DNA from: Stropharia rugosoannulata
Taxonomy: Eukaryota; Basidiomycota; Agaricomycetes; Agaricales; Strophariaceae
Assembly: GCA_028532985.1 (NCBI GenBank)
Contig: JANCIK010000010.1
Location: 2,542,001-2,606,000 of the forward strand
Reading direction: 5' to 3'
DNA: 64,000 nt
Within the stretch, counting starts at the first letter, position 1. Each line of letters begins with the position of its first letter. Position numbers and translations under genes: made by a program. Below the pieces are notes generated by a model. The model did no database searches. It was not told the origin of the DNA and was given only the letters and a program-made list of their open reading frames with translations. Below are positions 46,448-56,944 of the stretch, in pieces.

Positions 46448-48700
46448 TCACCGGCAGCCTTTGGTGCGAGTGCGCTTCGCCGGTGGCTCCTCGTTCTCCT
46501 CACCCTCATTCCCTCGCTTGGCACCGGCGGTCGTCCCTGCTGTCTTGCTCTTTCCTCCACCCTTCCCCCTCTGACTCCTCGTCTTCTTCACAGGCGCCTC
46601 AACCTGCGACACCGAGTCCAGCTCATCCTCCTCGCTGGCGCCCTCGTCATTGTCTCCCCCCTCAGCCTTCCCATCCCCCTGCTCGGTGGGCGACTCTGCA
46701 GCCACGACCATAGGCGTGTCGCTGTCAGTGCCCACGTTCTCCTCGTCTTCTTCTTCGTGTTCTGGGGACTCAGGAGGCGGTGTGCGCACCTCGATGAGAT
46801 CTTGGGCGGAGGGGGCAGGTGGGCGAGAAGGGACAGGCGAAGGGGAATGGGCAGGGGATGGAGACGGGGCAGGTGGACGGTGCGGGACCGGTGAAGGCGA
46901 TAAAGGAGGGGGAGTGGGGGCCGGTGGTCCTGATGTGGCGGCGGTCCAGTCGACACCGGCGGTGGCGTCTTCCGAGGGACTTGGATGTCGAACGGCGTCA
47001 TTGACCTTGACTTCGGCCGTGACGTCTGTGCGACGACCTGCTCCAGCAGGCTCCTCAGAGCCCGCTGTCCCTCCATCAACTCCGTCAGGGCTCGCCCATG
47101 CCCCTCAACCACCACCTTCAACTCCTGGACCTTGTCTGTCAGGTCCTGCGCATCAGCCCGTATCGTCGTCAGTTCCTCGACCGCCTCCGTTGTCTTCTCG
47201 AGCGTCTTCGAGCTCCTGGTTCTGGCGCTGGAGCGCCCGAACGTCTGTTGTCGCGTCGTCGAATCCGCGCTCGACGTTGCAGGTGATCACTCGCGTTTGC
47301 TCCAACGTCATCATAATGACGTCCCCAACGTTCTCGGCGTCCGCGAAGACTTTCTTGCGGTCCTCGTCGACGTAGCGACTCAGGTGGTGGTCCCAGGGGG
47401 CGACTTTGTCGGCCAGTGTCATGGCGCCCGGCGTCTTGAGGCAGGGCTTCTTGTACATGTATTGACATGTACTACAAGCCCTGACGGGGTTCTCCCGCAT
47501 TTCCTTCTCATGCTCCGGGGACTCGACGTAGCAGGGTGTGCCGCGATTGATACAAGACCAACAAGGCGTCTTGGTCTTGTAGCAATCGGCGGGCATCCGC
47601 CCCTTAGACGCGGTAGATCGCGCGCGTGCCTTCCCCTTGCCCTTGGCCGCCGGTTTCCCATCGGACTCGCTGTCATCGTCCACTTGCCTCGATTTCCTCG
47701 ACGCCGCTGTCCTCGCCTCTGGCTCGCTCTGGGTCGCCTTGCCCTTGCCCTTCTTCGTGGGACGCTGTACCTCTTCCTCCTCGTCCTCGTCGTCCTCGTA
47801 TTCGCTTTCATCGTCCGTGTCCACGACGAATTCATGTGATTTTGTTGCCGCCGGTTGTCTAGACGGGCCAGCCACCGGCCTGGTGGCTGGCCCCTTCGCA
47901 TTCTTGGCCTTGGGCTTGACAGTGGCCTCCTTCTCGCTGGCCTTGACACCGCGGTCGCCGCCTTCTTCTGCTTCGGCACCTTCTGCAAAGGCAGCGCCAC
48001 GACGACCTCAACAACGTCTTTGAACGCTGCTGGGTGTGCGCCCGTGGGGGACGGTGTCTTCTCCCGTGTCGCGATTTTCGATGACTTCGCCTTGGCGGCG
48101 ACAGGGGCAGGTGGTGCGGGAGGGGGAGAGGCAGGCGCAGGGGGGGGTGGGGAGGCCTTCTTCGCCTCTGTTGCTTTGGCCGCCGGTGCAGCCTTGACCG
48201 GCGGTGCAGGCTTCACCCCGACAGTCGCCGGTCGATTGACTAAGAATGTGTCAGAAATGAACAAAAGGTTATAATATTTATTACTCACCAATGATAGGCA
48301 TGCTGCCTATATCCACTTCCACCTTCCCCTGCTCCTGCCTCCGTAGGACGTATAGCCCCGTCTCCACCATCTCCTTGAATGCGTCCCAGCACACGTTGTC
48401 TGCGTCTCGGCCATCGGAATTCGCGTCCTTGGACAACAGCTTGCGCACATAGTTGTAGAGCGTGAGCCCTACAGTGCGCCCAGCAGCCGACTGCTTGCAG
48501 ACTTGAAGTTCAACCTATTGTTAATGAATGGTCAGTAAACTAAACATAGAACATGTAACAAAAAAACTCACCAAGGACTTCCAAAGTCTGGACCTCTCCT
48601 TCAAAAACAGTTGGCTCCCTCCCTCCCAAATTCGCACACAGTCGTGATGGAATGCGACGATTGCGTCTCGGATTTCAAGGTTGCTGTGAGACGAAGCCAT
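46448..48700 (-). pseudogene. KDZ accessory Cys-cluster/coiled-coil protein, with two apparent frameshifts
   Basis: Exon 1 (48,700-48,572) and exon 2 (48,514-48,289) encode a small helical domain (IVAFHHDCVRIWEGG, AAGRTVGLTLYNYVRKLL). Exon 3 from 48,239 is a Pro/Ala/Lys-rich linker, an acidic stretch, a Cys cluster (PCWSCINRGTPC ... RACSTCQYMYKKPC), a coiled coil (DLTDKVQELKVVVEGHGR) and a Pro-rich, then acidic/basic tail ending at 46,448. The frame changes by one base near 47,955 and again near 47,205. Both sides of each break fit one protein, so these are single-base indels or sequence errors. The Cys pattern resembles a fungal zinc-binding cluster; DNA or protein binding is likely but unproved. 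The segment is notably GC-rich. Confidence 0.7.
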
Positions 48701-48879
48701 GAAGAAAGGTAAAGGGAATTATTGAGAAGAAGAGGACGCGGGGTGTGGGAGAGAAGAGAAATGTTCCGTTGATGGCTGTGCGCTATTATAAAGTTCAACC
48801 ATCTACAAATAATAGTCAACATTCCCACGCAAAGCAATCAACAGACTTCAGCTTTTCAAAACCAAAGGCAACATCTGGA

Positions 48880-49571
48880 CATCGCCGGTCTTAGTAAAAC
48901 CGCCAGTGCATATCAATAATGTGCATTTTTATAAAAAATTTGTCACTGGTGTGGGCTACCATAGCATAATAATTAGGTATATACCTTTAGCCAACACACA
49001 TCGCCGGTCTCAGTTAGACCGGCGGTGCATAATATTGTTGTACGATAATCTGGGCAGGTATGGCCTCAATTGTAATGGTCTATAATATTGTTATTATGCT
49101 GGCTAATAGTCATATACTACACTTGCAACGGTCCCATTATGCATAGTAGTATATTCATTTCATGAGTATGAACATTGATCACCTGAGACCGGCGATGTAT
49201 ACAACACCTCTGGTTTCCAATTTCCAACAATCATATGTGCAACATGAGCCCATATACCATTGTAATATACCAGACTCACAGATGTATAGGAGTATCTTAA
49301 TTTATGGTCCCAGACCATTCATTATCCCAGACCGGCGATTCTCAGCGTCCACCGCCGGTTTTCATACAATCATTAGTTCAAAATCAGCCATGAACCACGG
49401 TAATATAATAGCCTCACACTGGTCCCGTGATGTATAGTAGTATATTAATTTATGGTCCCATACCATTTATTATTCCAGACCGGCAATTCTCATCATGCAC
49501 CGCCGGTTTTCATACAATCATTTGTTCAAAATCAGCCGTGAATCACGGTAATATACTAGCCTCACACTGGT
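48880..49571. repeat. KDZ right subterminal region with ~148-bp tandem repeats
   Basis: Landmark CCAGACCGGC recurs at 49,327, 49,475 and 49,623, a 148-bp period (the last unit lies in the inverted repeat). Each unit contains ACCGGCGA, ACCGCCGGTTTTC and a GGTAATATACTAGCC-type segment. The left end has only one such unit. No gene. Confidence 0.85.
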
Positions 49572-50033
49572 CCCGTGATGTATAGTAGTATATTAATTTA
49601 TGGTCCCATACCATTTATTATTCCAGACCGGCGATTCTCATCATGCACCGCCGGTTTTCATACAATCATTTGTTCAAAATCAGCCATGAACCACGGTAAT
49701 ATACTAGCCTCACACTGGTCCCCTGAAAAATAGTAGTATATTGAATTTGAATAGCGCCGGTCAACGATCGAAATCGCCGGTCTAGCACAGCCCATCTGCC
49801 ATTTGACACCGCCGCTCGACATAGAGAACCGCCGGTTGATCTTGCCCTGACGACCATCACCATTTGTCGACAATGGCCCCGTAAAACACGGTAATATACT
49901 AGAAAGCTATTAGTCCCGTGTGACACGGTAGTATACTAGTTCTGCAATGGCTCAAAATAACTCCGTGATCTACGGTATAATAATAGTTCACTGTAGCACT
50001 ATAGATTACGGTACCCAGGCACTGTCCTATGTG
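49572..50033 (-). repeat. KDZ right terminal inverted repeat
   Basis: Reverse complement of 35,734-36,195 with few differences; ends CACTGTCCTATGTG at 50,033, followed by the GTACTCA target duplication (50,034-50,040). Confidence 0.9.
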
Positions 50034-50040
50034 GTACTCA

Positions 50041-50225
50041 TGGCCTGTACAGTCCGCTGAACCCCACACAACCGCCCGCTGAACACACGCGTGATGATTT
50101 GTGATGCACGCGCTGAGCGCTGAGACGGCTGACCAGGCTAGTCACCGCTCCGCTGTACCCCTGCACTTCAGCCCAAAGCGCCCGCTGTAGCCACTTACAG
50201 CCTTGGTGTAGACGCAGGCCTGTCA
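50041..50225 (-). repeat. Gypsy 3' LTR, portion right of the KDZ insertion
   Basis: Colinear with 62,469-62,653. On the minus strand this is the LTR start, TGACAGGCCTGCG at 50,225. With 34,505-35,733 and one target copy removed, the LTR is about 1,414 bp. Confidence 0.9.
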
Positions 50226-50238
50226 TCTCCCCCTCACT
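50226..50238 (-). other. Polypurine tract next to the Gypsy 3' LTR
   Basis: On the minus strand AGTGAGGGGGAGA abuts the LTR start TGACAGG, the expected plus-strand primer position. This fixes the retroelement orientation as minus. A near-copy of the tract lies internally at 53,116-53,131. Confidence 0.75.
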
Positions 50239-50245
50239 AAAAATT

Positions 50246-50263
50246 TTGACTGTCCTCAGTCAA
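50246..50263. promoter_or_regulatory. Conserved hairpin, copy 1
   Basis: TTGACTG-TCCT-CAGTCAA, a perfect 7-bp stem with a 4-nt loop, a few bases from the polypurine tract. Copy 2 at 53,137-53,154 has a different stem sequence but is still perfectly paired. Confidence 0.55.
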
Positions 50264-50656
50264 GCTCCTCCTGTATTTTTAGGTCTAGTACTGTTCCTGT
50301 GTGCACTTTTAGCGCCTCATTTTCTATTTTCAGCCTTCCCCAGCGCCTATTTGCCTATTTTTAGTTCCCAGTCGTCTCCGTCGGTCACTTCCATTGTTAT
50401 CTGGTTCTCCCTCCGTTTAAGGATATTCCTTCCCTTTTTCAGCATTGCACCACCGCTTCTGAACCGCCGCTCTCCATGTAGATTACCTGAAAGTTTATGT
50501 GACGCCGCCACCCATTATTTTATCTTCCAGAAAATTCCTCTGCTGTGCGGGCGTTCTAGTTTATAAACGGACTGTCTGGCGTTCTTCTGATGCCCATTCC
50601 CTCTTTTTCCTCTCGTTGGCAGACCACCTGCACCCTCTCCTGCACTCTTCTTTGCG

Positions 50657-52756
50657 ATGTTCCTCCGAAATTTCGACCGCCGCCGCCGCGCACAAGAGCG
50701 TGCTGAGGCAGAATTAGATGCCCAAGACCGCTTCCGTCGTCTCCGCCCCACGCTCGCCATTTATCAAGAATTCGAGACCCTGGCCGGCGCTGACCGCTTG
50801 GACGAGGAGGGAATGACTTGCTTGGACGAGTTACGGGTGATCATCGACAACGCGGTCGAAGACCACCTCTCCCTTCATTGCTCCGATGGTCTTTACCACA
50901 CAGGTGTTCGAGAGCTGTGCATCCTCCTCTCCGCTGTAGCCGACATGCTCGTCGCCGATGACCCCTCGCTGGCCGCGACGCTACAAGCGCGTCGTTGGTT
51001 TGTAACCGGCTACAAACCCATCGCGTCCTATGTACATTTCTTTGCGACCGCCTTCCCCACGCAATGGGATGGTACCGACAATCCTGGCCCTCGCCCGCTC
51101 ATGAACTCCGCTGCTGGGGCGCCCGCTGCCACTACCACTTCCGCTGTTGCGACCTCCGCTGGCACAACCTCTACTGCCCAGCCCTTTATCGATCTAACTG
51201 CGCTCCCTCTTCCTGGAGACGATATCCAGATGATTTCCGACGACGACGACGCCCGCAGAGCTTCCCCATCCCCTATAGCGCGCAAGGACAAGCGCAAGCG
51301 CCTCCCTTCTCCCCCCATCGTGGTTCCGCCCGTCCCTTCCGCTGACAAGCCTCCCAAACGGGCGTGTCAGGCCGCCATCGTCGCCAATGCTGCAATTGCA
51401 GGTATGTTCCTCTTTTGCTTCTCGGCTCCTATTTTCTTAACTAACTTGGCTACTTTCCTCACAGCTGAGATGGCCGATCGCCTTTCTCCCGAGCCCCTTA
51501 CCCCCTTCCTTCGTCCCAGCGCTGGCGCCTCCGCCGTTATTACAGACAGCGGAATTGAAGAGATCACAGTCCTACGAGCGGACAGCAACAAGGTGGTTTA
51601 TAAGTCAACCTATCCTATTCTGAACGTCCTCCCCCCCGTTTACTCTGCCAAGTTGGCCCTCGCTGGCGTTCCCCTCCCCGAGTCCATCGGAATGGACTTA
51701 CTTCCTTCTGAAAATCGCCTCCAGGGCGCCATAATTGTACGTCTCTCCCTTTTCTCTCTTTTCCTCCCGCTCCGCTGACATCTTTCCTTCAGAAGGGCAT
51801 GGTGTGTAACCACTGCGCCCGCCCATTTAATGCCCAGATGAATGAGGGCTTGCATCAATGCATCTGTCGCGGTTGGGGCCGTAACTGCTGTACTTGCAGC
51901 AGTCAGCAGAAAGGCAAGTGCCTCTTCTGCTGTGAGCCCGCTGAGATCGACAAGGCCATCGAAGACACTACGCTGTGGCACCGCACTTCCTTAGCTAGTA
52001 AGTCCCTTTTGTCTTAATTACTCATTTTCTATATTAACCTCTTTCTAAGGTCTCCTTTCCGGGTTCTCTCGTCTCAGCGCCTTCTCTGAACAGGCGCGCA
52101 TTGCTGAAGAGCAGCGCCGCTCCGCAGAGCGCCTTTACTTTGCCCAACTGGTGGAATTGGTCCAGCTTGCCCGCGCTATGGCCCTCACCCTGCCTACTGG
52201 CATCGTCGTCGGCCCTCGTTTCCGCGATTGCGAGACCTTCGACGCCCTGCGCAACATGGACATAGAACGTCTCTGCGATGCGTATTCCTCACTGTGCAAG
52301 CCTGTCGATCTCGAAGATCCTGCGGTGGTAGCTCCGCTGGCCAAGTTCTACGACCCCCGCTTTCCGCGGTACGACCCTTCGACTTTTATCCCCGCTCCCC
52401 AACCTGATCAAGCGCTCACCCTGAGCACCTTTCACGCCACCGAAGAACAAGTCTTTGAGGAAGCCAGCGCGCGCATGGTCAGCGACACCGACCACCTCTT
52501 GGCCGAAGAGAAGAAGAAGAAGAAACGTTCGTCTAAGAAGGTTACAGCGGAGCGTCCTGCTGTTGCGCCCGCTGAGGTCCCCTTCCCCTCCTCTCCTGTC
52601 GCCGGTCCTTCTCGTCTTACTCCACTGACGGCTCCTTCCAAAGTACGGCCAACCCCATCTGCTCGCCCCACCCCCCAACTTCCTCCTCTGACCTTGACGC
52701 CTTCGCGCGTCCCCAGCGAGGCTGATGCCGATGAGGTTCCCGCGGAGGGCGTTTGA
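50657..52756 (+). CDS. Antisense-cassette gene 1: Cys-rich protein, four exons
   Basis: Exons 50,657-51,401, 51,465-51,736, 51,793-51,997 and 52,050-52,756 join in consistent phase to 642 residues. The N-part is basic then helical. A disordered middle contains DDIQMISDDDDARR and basic KDKRKRLPSP. Exon 3 encodes a Cys cluster (VCNHCARPF ... CICRGWGRNCCTCSSQ ... CLFCCEP) typical of zinc binding. The C-part has a helix and a Lys-rich stretch (EEKKKKKRSSKK), then Pro-rich sequence. A TATA candidate, TATAAAC, is at 50,562. No family name recognised. It lies antisense to the Gypsy pol; many TCCGCTG words fall in coding and intron sequence. Intact by reading frame. Confidence 0.72.
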
Positions 52757-53183
52757 ATTTGGGCGCGCGCTTTTATTTGTTTCTTTCAATTTTCTTGCCC
52801 TTCTTGTTCTCCTTACTTTACCTGGCATATGTAAAGTAGTCTATCTTTCTGTCACAATCTAAATATGCCTCTTTTATTCTTGTCTCTTCTGTGTGAGTCT
52901 GCAGTGAGTTTGAAATTTCTCAAGTCCCTTGCCATAGACTCCGCCCAGCTGAGCAACCTGCAGACCTCTGAGGAGGTGTCCTAATTGTTTACCCAGGTTC
53001 TTCTACACCTGACTCTCTCCTGCTGCGTGTCCCTGGTTTCTTTCTCTTCTTGTCATGTCCGCTCAGCGGACTTCTTTTCCCCACACATGCTCCGCGGCCA
53101 ATTTTTTTAGCGGGCTCTCTCCCCCTCACTATAAAATCAACTGTCCCCAGTTGACAGACTCTTTACTCCTCTTTTTCTCCGTC
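52757..53183. promoter_or_regulatory. Intergenic region with internal polypurine-tract copy and hairpin copy 2
   Basis: Contains TCTCTCCCCCTCACTA at 53,116-53,131 (same as the sequence at the 3' LTR edge), a TATAAAA at 53,130-53,136 and hairpin TCAACTG-TCCC-CAGTTGA at 53,137-53,154. The start codon at 53,184 is 30 bp further. It may act as the promoter of gene 2 and/or a central polypurine tract. Confidence 0.5.
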
Positions 53184-53655
53184 ATGCAACGCTACCAGCG
53201 TACGAATGTCGCCCGCCAGTTCACCACGATCCTCAAGCAGCTGGCCGTCCACACGGAAATCACAGAAGACTCCGCTGAGACAACAACCCACCTGCCATTA
53301 CAGTCCGCCCAGGCCGTTGTCCGCGCACTGGTAACGCTCAGTTTCGTAGAGTCCCCTCTGCTGACCATCTCCACAGGACCGCATCGCCCTTCCGCTGAGA
53401 TTCATCGACTTTAATCGCCAGTTCCTGGCGTTCCTCATGACCATCGTGTTTTACGAAGCCCGCGCTCAGCGGAAGTTCAGCGATGATCATTTTGATCCTC
53501 GCTTACTCAGTAATGCCGCTCTACGCATTCTTGACCGATACAGTCATCTGGGCATGCCCTTCCACCCGCTGCTTTCTTCCGAACGAAATGAGGCCGAAAT
53601 TCGCGAAGTCGATCCTGATGCCGCGCTCGTCGTAGACGACGTCAGCTCTGATTAG
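53184..53655 (+). CDS. Antisense-cassette gene 2, two exons, unknown function
   Basis: Exon 1 53,184-53,330 and exon 2 53,377-53,655 (intron GTAACG...CACAG, phase 0) give 141 residues. It is mostly helical, with a hydrophobic block FIDFNRQFLAFLMTIVFYEA and an acidic C-terminus (DPDAALVVDDVSSD). Size and single-intron layout resemble the next gene, suggesting distant paralogy. No domain recognised. Confidence 0.6.
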
Positions 53656-53718
53656 GATGTCCTGCTGCGCTGGCACTCTGCGTATATAATTCTATCCCCT
53701 GTATTTCTATACGCAAAC

Positions 53719-54262
53719 ATGCCTTCTTTGTCCGCTGAGAGTAACCTCTTGTTAGTTGCCCATTCAGATCCTCGCATCCTTCGTCTCGACGCTCTGCCCA
53801 GGCGTCCGCTGAGTGCTATCCTTCCCATCGACCTAGCTCGAGTCTGCCGAATATATGTAACTGCCCTTCATTATATCCTGGACTCCGCTGTGGAGGAACA
53901 GCTACCTATGAGCGTCTGCCTCCCGCTGCTCAACCGAGTTCAAGATCACGCCGTAAGCCCCTTTTCGCTGTCCATGTACTCCCACTGAGTAGTCCGCGCA
54001 GCGCGGCCTAGAGCTGACCGAGTCCACCTGTCATTCACCGCTTCTTTCTCATCTCTGCGCTCAGCTGTATTACACCGAACTTGTGCTTCGCCTGTGTGGT
54101 ACCAACGACGCTGAGCGCTACGGCGTTCTTAATCACACCGAACACTTTCAACGCCTCCATTATGCCGCCCAGCATTTCTACCAGGAGGACTTCTTCCCCG
54201 TCTGTCCCCTTCTCTCTTCCTTCTCCGCTGCACTGAGACCTGGATTATGTCAGGATGTTTGA
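53719..54262 (+). CDS. Antisense-cassette gene 3, two exons, unknown function
   Basis: Exon 1 53,719-53,952 and exon 2 54,065-54,262 (phase 0) give 143 residues of helical character (LARVCRIYVTALHYILDS). A TATA-like TATATAA sits about 35 bp upstream of the start. The intron contains PuCCGCNCAGC-type words. No domain recognised. Confidence 0.58.
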
Positions 54263-54714
54263 GGCATTGCACCCCTTCCTTGGTTTACTCCGTAGAGTAC
54301 CCTTGTTACAGTAACCAGAGTAAATGGCTCTACATGTGGTGCCTCCATAGCTATTTGAAATGACAAGTATCTAGTTAGGCACTATGTATTGTCGGTGCCA
54401 ATACCTGATTCGGACATAATTTTTCCAAATGCGGTAATCACACGATCAGCCTCCGCTGAGCGCTTCCGGCTAGGCGCGCCTCTCCGCTGGATCTCATTTC
54501 GTCTCTCAACTGCTCCCGCTCTGCACCCTGTTTTATGCGAGCTTGCATGTGGTGGTCTGTTTCTACCTCCAGCGTTCATACCATAACTCCGCTGGGAGTC
54601 TGGTCCGCTGGGATGCCACATTCCTCGCCACTGGCCGCCCCTCATTAGGTCCTCTGCACTCCGCTGAGCCTATATATATGCCCTACTCTCATACTTTCAA
54701 TCACTCAGCCACTC
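54263..54714. promoter_or_regulatory. Intergenic region with TATA box of cassette gene 4
   Basis: TATATATATG at about 54,669-54,678 lies ~40 bp upstream of the ATG at 54,715. Six or more TCCGCTG words (for example near 54,450, 54,480, 54,588, 54,603, 54,660) crowd this segment. Confidence 0.5.
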
Positions 54715-55285
54715 ATGTCCAATGCACCCGCTCCGCTGTACAACTTTAGTAATGTCAAGCATCAGCTGGCATTAATCCAAGATATCAGAGGCTTGGCTTC
54801 CGCCATGCCTTCCAACTATACCGGGAGCCTCGAGCTTCTGGCTATTGACTTAGTACGCACAACACTCAGCTGGTCCGCTGGGTCCTTTACTCCGCTGACC
54901 ACTCGAACTTTTTAGAACCGCTGGCGTGATCCCCACGGCGGCATTACTCGTATCATTAATAACAGCGAGGCTGTTGATATTCTCAACGAGATGCGTGCCA
55001 TCTACACCTCCTTAGAGGCGGATCACCACTTCCGCACTTTCTCTCCTGCTGCCAACGCTTTTATCACTCTGCATGAGCAAGTTTTAAAAGCGAAAGCCGC
55101 TGCCTCGCGTCAGCGCATGCATACTCCCACTGGACCAGTACGCTATGCGCTTGCTGCCTCTTATTATCTATTAACCGTCCGCTCAGCGCAACATTCGCCT
55201 CCTCTCGCGCTCCGCTGCCGATCCTGAGACGGTCTCTGCCCCTGGAGGTACCTCCTCCCCCGATTCCGATGACGACAAGGTGTGA
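54715..55285 (+). CDS. Antisense-cassette gene 4, three exons, unknown function
   Basis: Exons 54,715-54,852, 54,916-55,137 and 55,187-55,285 join in phase to 152 residues. Helical N-part, a central helix (EAVDILNEMRAIYTSLEADH), an Ala/Lys-rich stretch and a Ser/Asp-rich acidic tail (SSPDSDDDKV). Both introns contain the TCCGCTG word or its inverse. No domain recognised. Confidence 0.58.
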
Positions 55286-55346
55286 CTGACTTCCTTCACC
55301 CTTTCTAGATATTACTAACATGCAGCTGTACCTCCTCCTTAAAAAG

Positions 55347-56029
55347 ATGGCCCTCGATGACAAGATCGAGGCTGCCACTGAGGGCGGAGTTCCTAGCCGC
55401 CAGAATACCCCAGAGCCTAGTCCCTCGAAGAAGCGCTCAGCGCCTCCCCCCGACACTCCTCGTCAGGTTCGTTCTGTTGCGTTTTCCTTCCCTCGTCACT
55501 TTCTCATTTCTATGTCAGCGGGAGCGTACTGATGCCAGCGGACATCGCACTCGTGTGCTTGGCCGCGGCATGACACTCCGCTCTTCTGACAACCGGCGCT
55601 CCCCGCGCGACACACCATTCCATGACGCTTTCTCTAAGAAGGCCCGTCTGGGCGCTGACGGCGTTCCAACTTTCACCGATTCTCCTTTCATTGTACAGGG
55701 TGCGCTCTTTGCCCTCACTCTTCTCTGTTGCGTCCGCTGAACTATTTCATCCTCTTTTAGGTACCAATCTTACTCTCTCGAATGACAAAGTCAATGCCTG
55801 TCTCGACGCTGCTACCAACCTCATTAAGGAACCGCTGAACACCGGGAACCCGTCCGAGCTCGTCACTCGCCGTCTCATCGGAGACTTGCAAGCTGAGATC
55901 ATCTGTGACTTGCACAAGATTGACTTCATCCTGAAGCGCCGCGCTCTGCTCGTTAAAGAGTTAGAGACTTTACAGCGCAGCTTGGATTTGACTGGGACCA
56001 GCCCCGCTGAGGAGCCCGCCCCGCAGTGA
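55347..56029 (+). CDS. Antisense-cassette gene 5, three exons, unknown function
   Basis: Exons 55,347-55,466, 55,519-55,699 and 55,761-56,029 give 189 residues (or 198 from an upstream ATG at 55,320). The N-part is disordered with PSKKRSAPPP and Arg-rich segments (NRRSPRDTPFHDAF). The C-part is a probable coiled coil (IDFILKRRALLVKELETLQR) ending in an acidic/Pro tail. It converges on the integrase end at 56,150. Confidence 0.58.
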
Positions 56030-56149
56030 CGGCCCTCTTAATTATTCCGCTGAGCGCCTCAAAGTGGCCCTTAGCTAGTTTCCTTTGTACCTTTCCCTTT
56101 TAGTTTACCCAATATATCCTATTGTGGTCTCCTTTTCTACTTTGCACTT

Positions 56150-56944
56150 CTAAGCATCGGGCTCCGCCCACCCATCCTCATCATCATCTTCTTCGTCCGC
56201 TGAGACTTGGCCGCTGCCTGAAACCACTCCTGGTTCATCAAAGATATAGTCTTTAGGTATGGCCGGCTCGTAGTCTGGTGCCGACATCATCTTGTTGAGG
56301 TTCTCACGCGTTTGATCAATGATATCGTCTAAGTCCGCTGGCAGCTTCAGCTGACGCCTGGCAAAGTAGGGTATTAAACGGAATGCTGCGACTTTGTCTT
56401 TCAGCACCAACCCATCCAGCTCAGCGACCAGATAAGCGCCTCCTTCCTTCCGTGCGATGACGATGTATGGTCCATTCCAGCGCGCCAACATTTTGCGATT
56501 TAAGCTGGACTCAATGCCAGAGTTACGCATCAGTACGACATCGCCAGGTTTGAACGCATAGTCTCTGATCTTAGCGGAGTGTTTCAGCTTGAACTCTCTG
56601 ATAGCATCCCGCTTTATCTTTGACACCCGCTGACGCATCTCCTCCACTGTGTCCCTATGTTTGGCCAGCGCGCGCGCACGATACCCTACTAACTCCTCTG
56701 TGGTAAGTACCCGATCTGGTAACTTGACCAGCCACGTCGCTTCAGCGATGTCCAGCGGTAGTATCGGGTGCGCGCCAGTGACCATGAAGAAGGGTGAACA
56801 CCCAAATCCTCGGCGGACTGTAACACGATCCGCCCACAGCACATGGTAGAAGAACTTGCTCCAGTGCTTATGTGCGCCCTCGGTACCTCCACACGCTTTC
56901 CACAACATTTGCCTGATGTCCCAATGGGGCCGCTCTATCTTTCC
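56150..56944 (-). pseudogene. Gypsy integrase, C-terminal part
   Basis: The minus-strand frame begins at the hAT insertion with ERPHWDIRQMLWKAC, whose first residue is the third catalytic acid. It continues with the Gypsy-typical TGAHPILPLDIAEATW block, the GDVVLMRNSGIESSLNRKM and RWNGPYIV motifs and an acidic tail ending EPDA at 56,150. No chromodomain is visible. The frame is open throughout. Confidence 0.85.
56937..56944. other. hAT target-site duplication, left (ATCTTTCC)
   Basis: ATCTTTCC is repeated at 61,044-61,051. An 8-bp duplication is diagnostic for hAT elements, and removing one copy plus the element restores the integrase frame (NGKI followed by ERPHW). Confidence 0.93.

Larger units (their letters stand above)
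35734..50033. mobile_element. Complete 14.3-kb KDZ DNA transposon with TET/JBP and accessory genes
   Basis: Ends are CACATAGGACAGTG...CACTGTCCTATGTG with long (~460 bp), nearly perfect terminal inverted repeats and a 7-bp target duplication. Five genes in order: TET/JBP-like oxygenase (+), acidic-repeat protein (-), KDZ transposase (-), homeodomain-like/AT-hook protein (+), zinc/coiled-coil protein (-). KDZ transposons physically linked to TET/JBP genes are a described agaricomycete phenomenon. The element contains about 58 exact CCGGCGG/CCGCCGG heptamers by eye, against about five in the rest of the window. Confidence 0.92.

Noticed and set aside
46445..47839. Long plus-strand ORFs opposite the Cys-cluster gene
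   Set aside because: Low-complexity mirror frames of a GC-rich minus-strand gene, without domain or splice structure.
35726..50041. 8-bp target duplication for the KDZ element
   Set aside because: Comparison with the empty site at about 62,461 shows that only the 7 bp GTACTCA are duplicated; the eighth base differs on each side.
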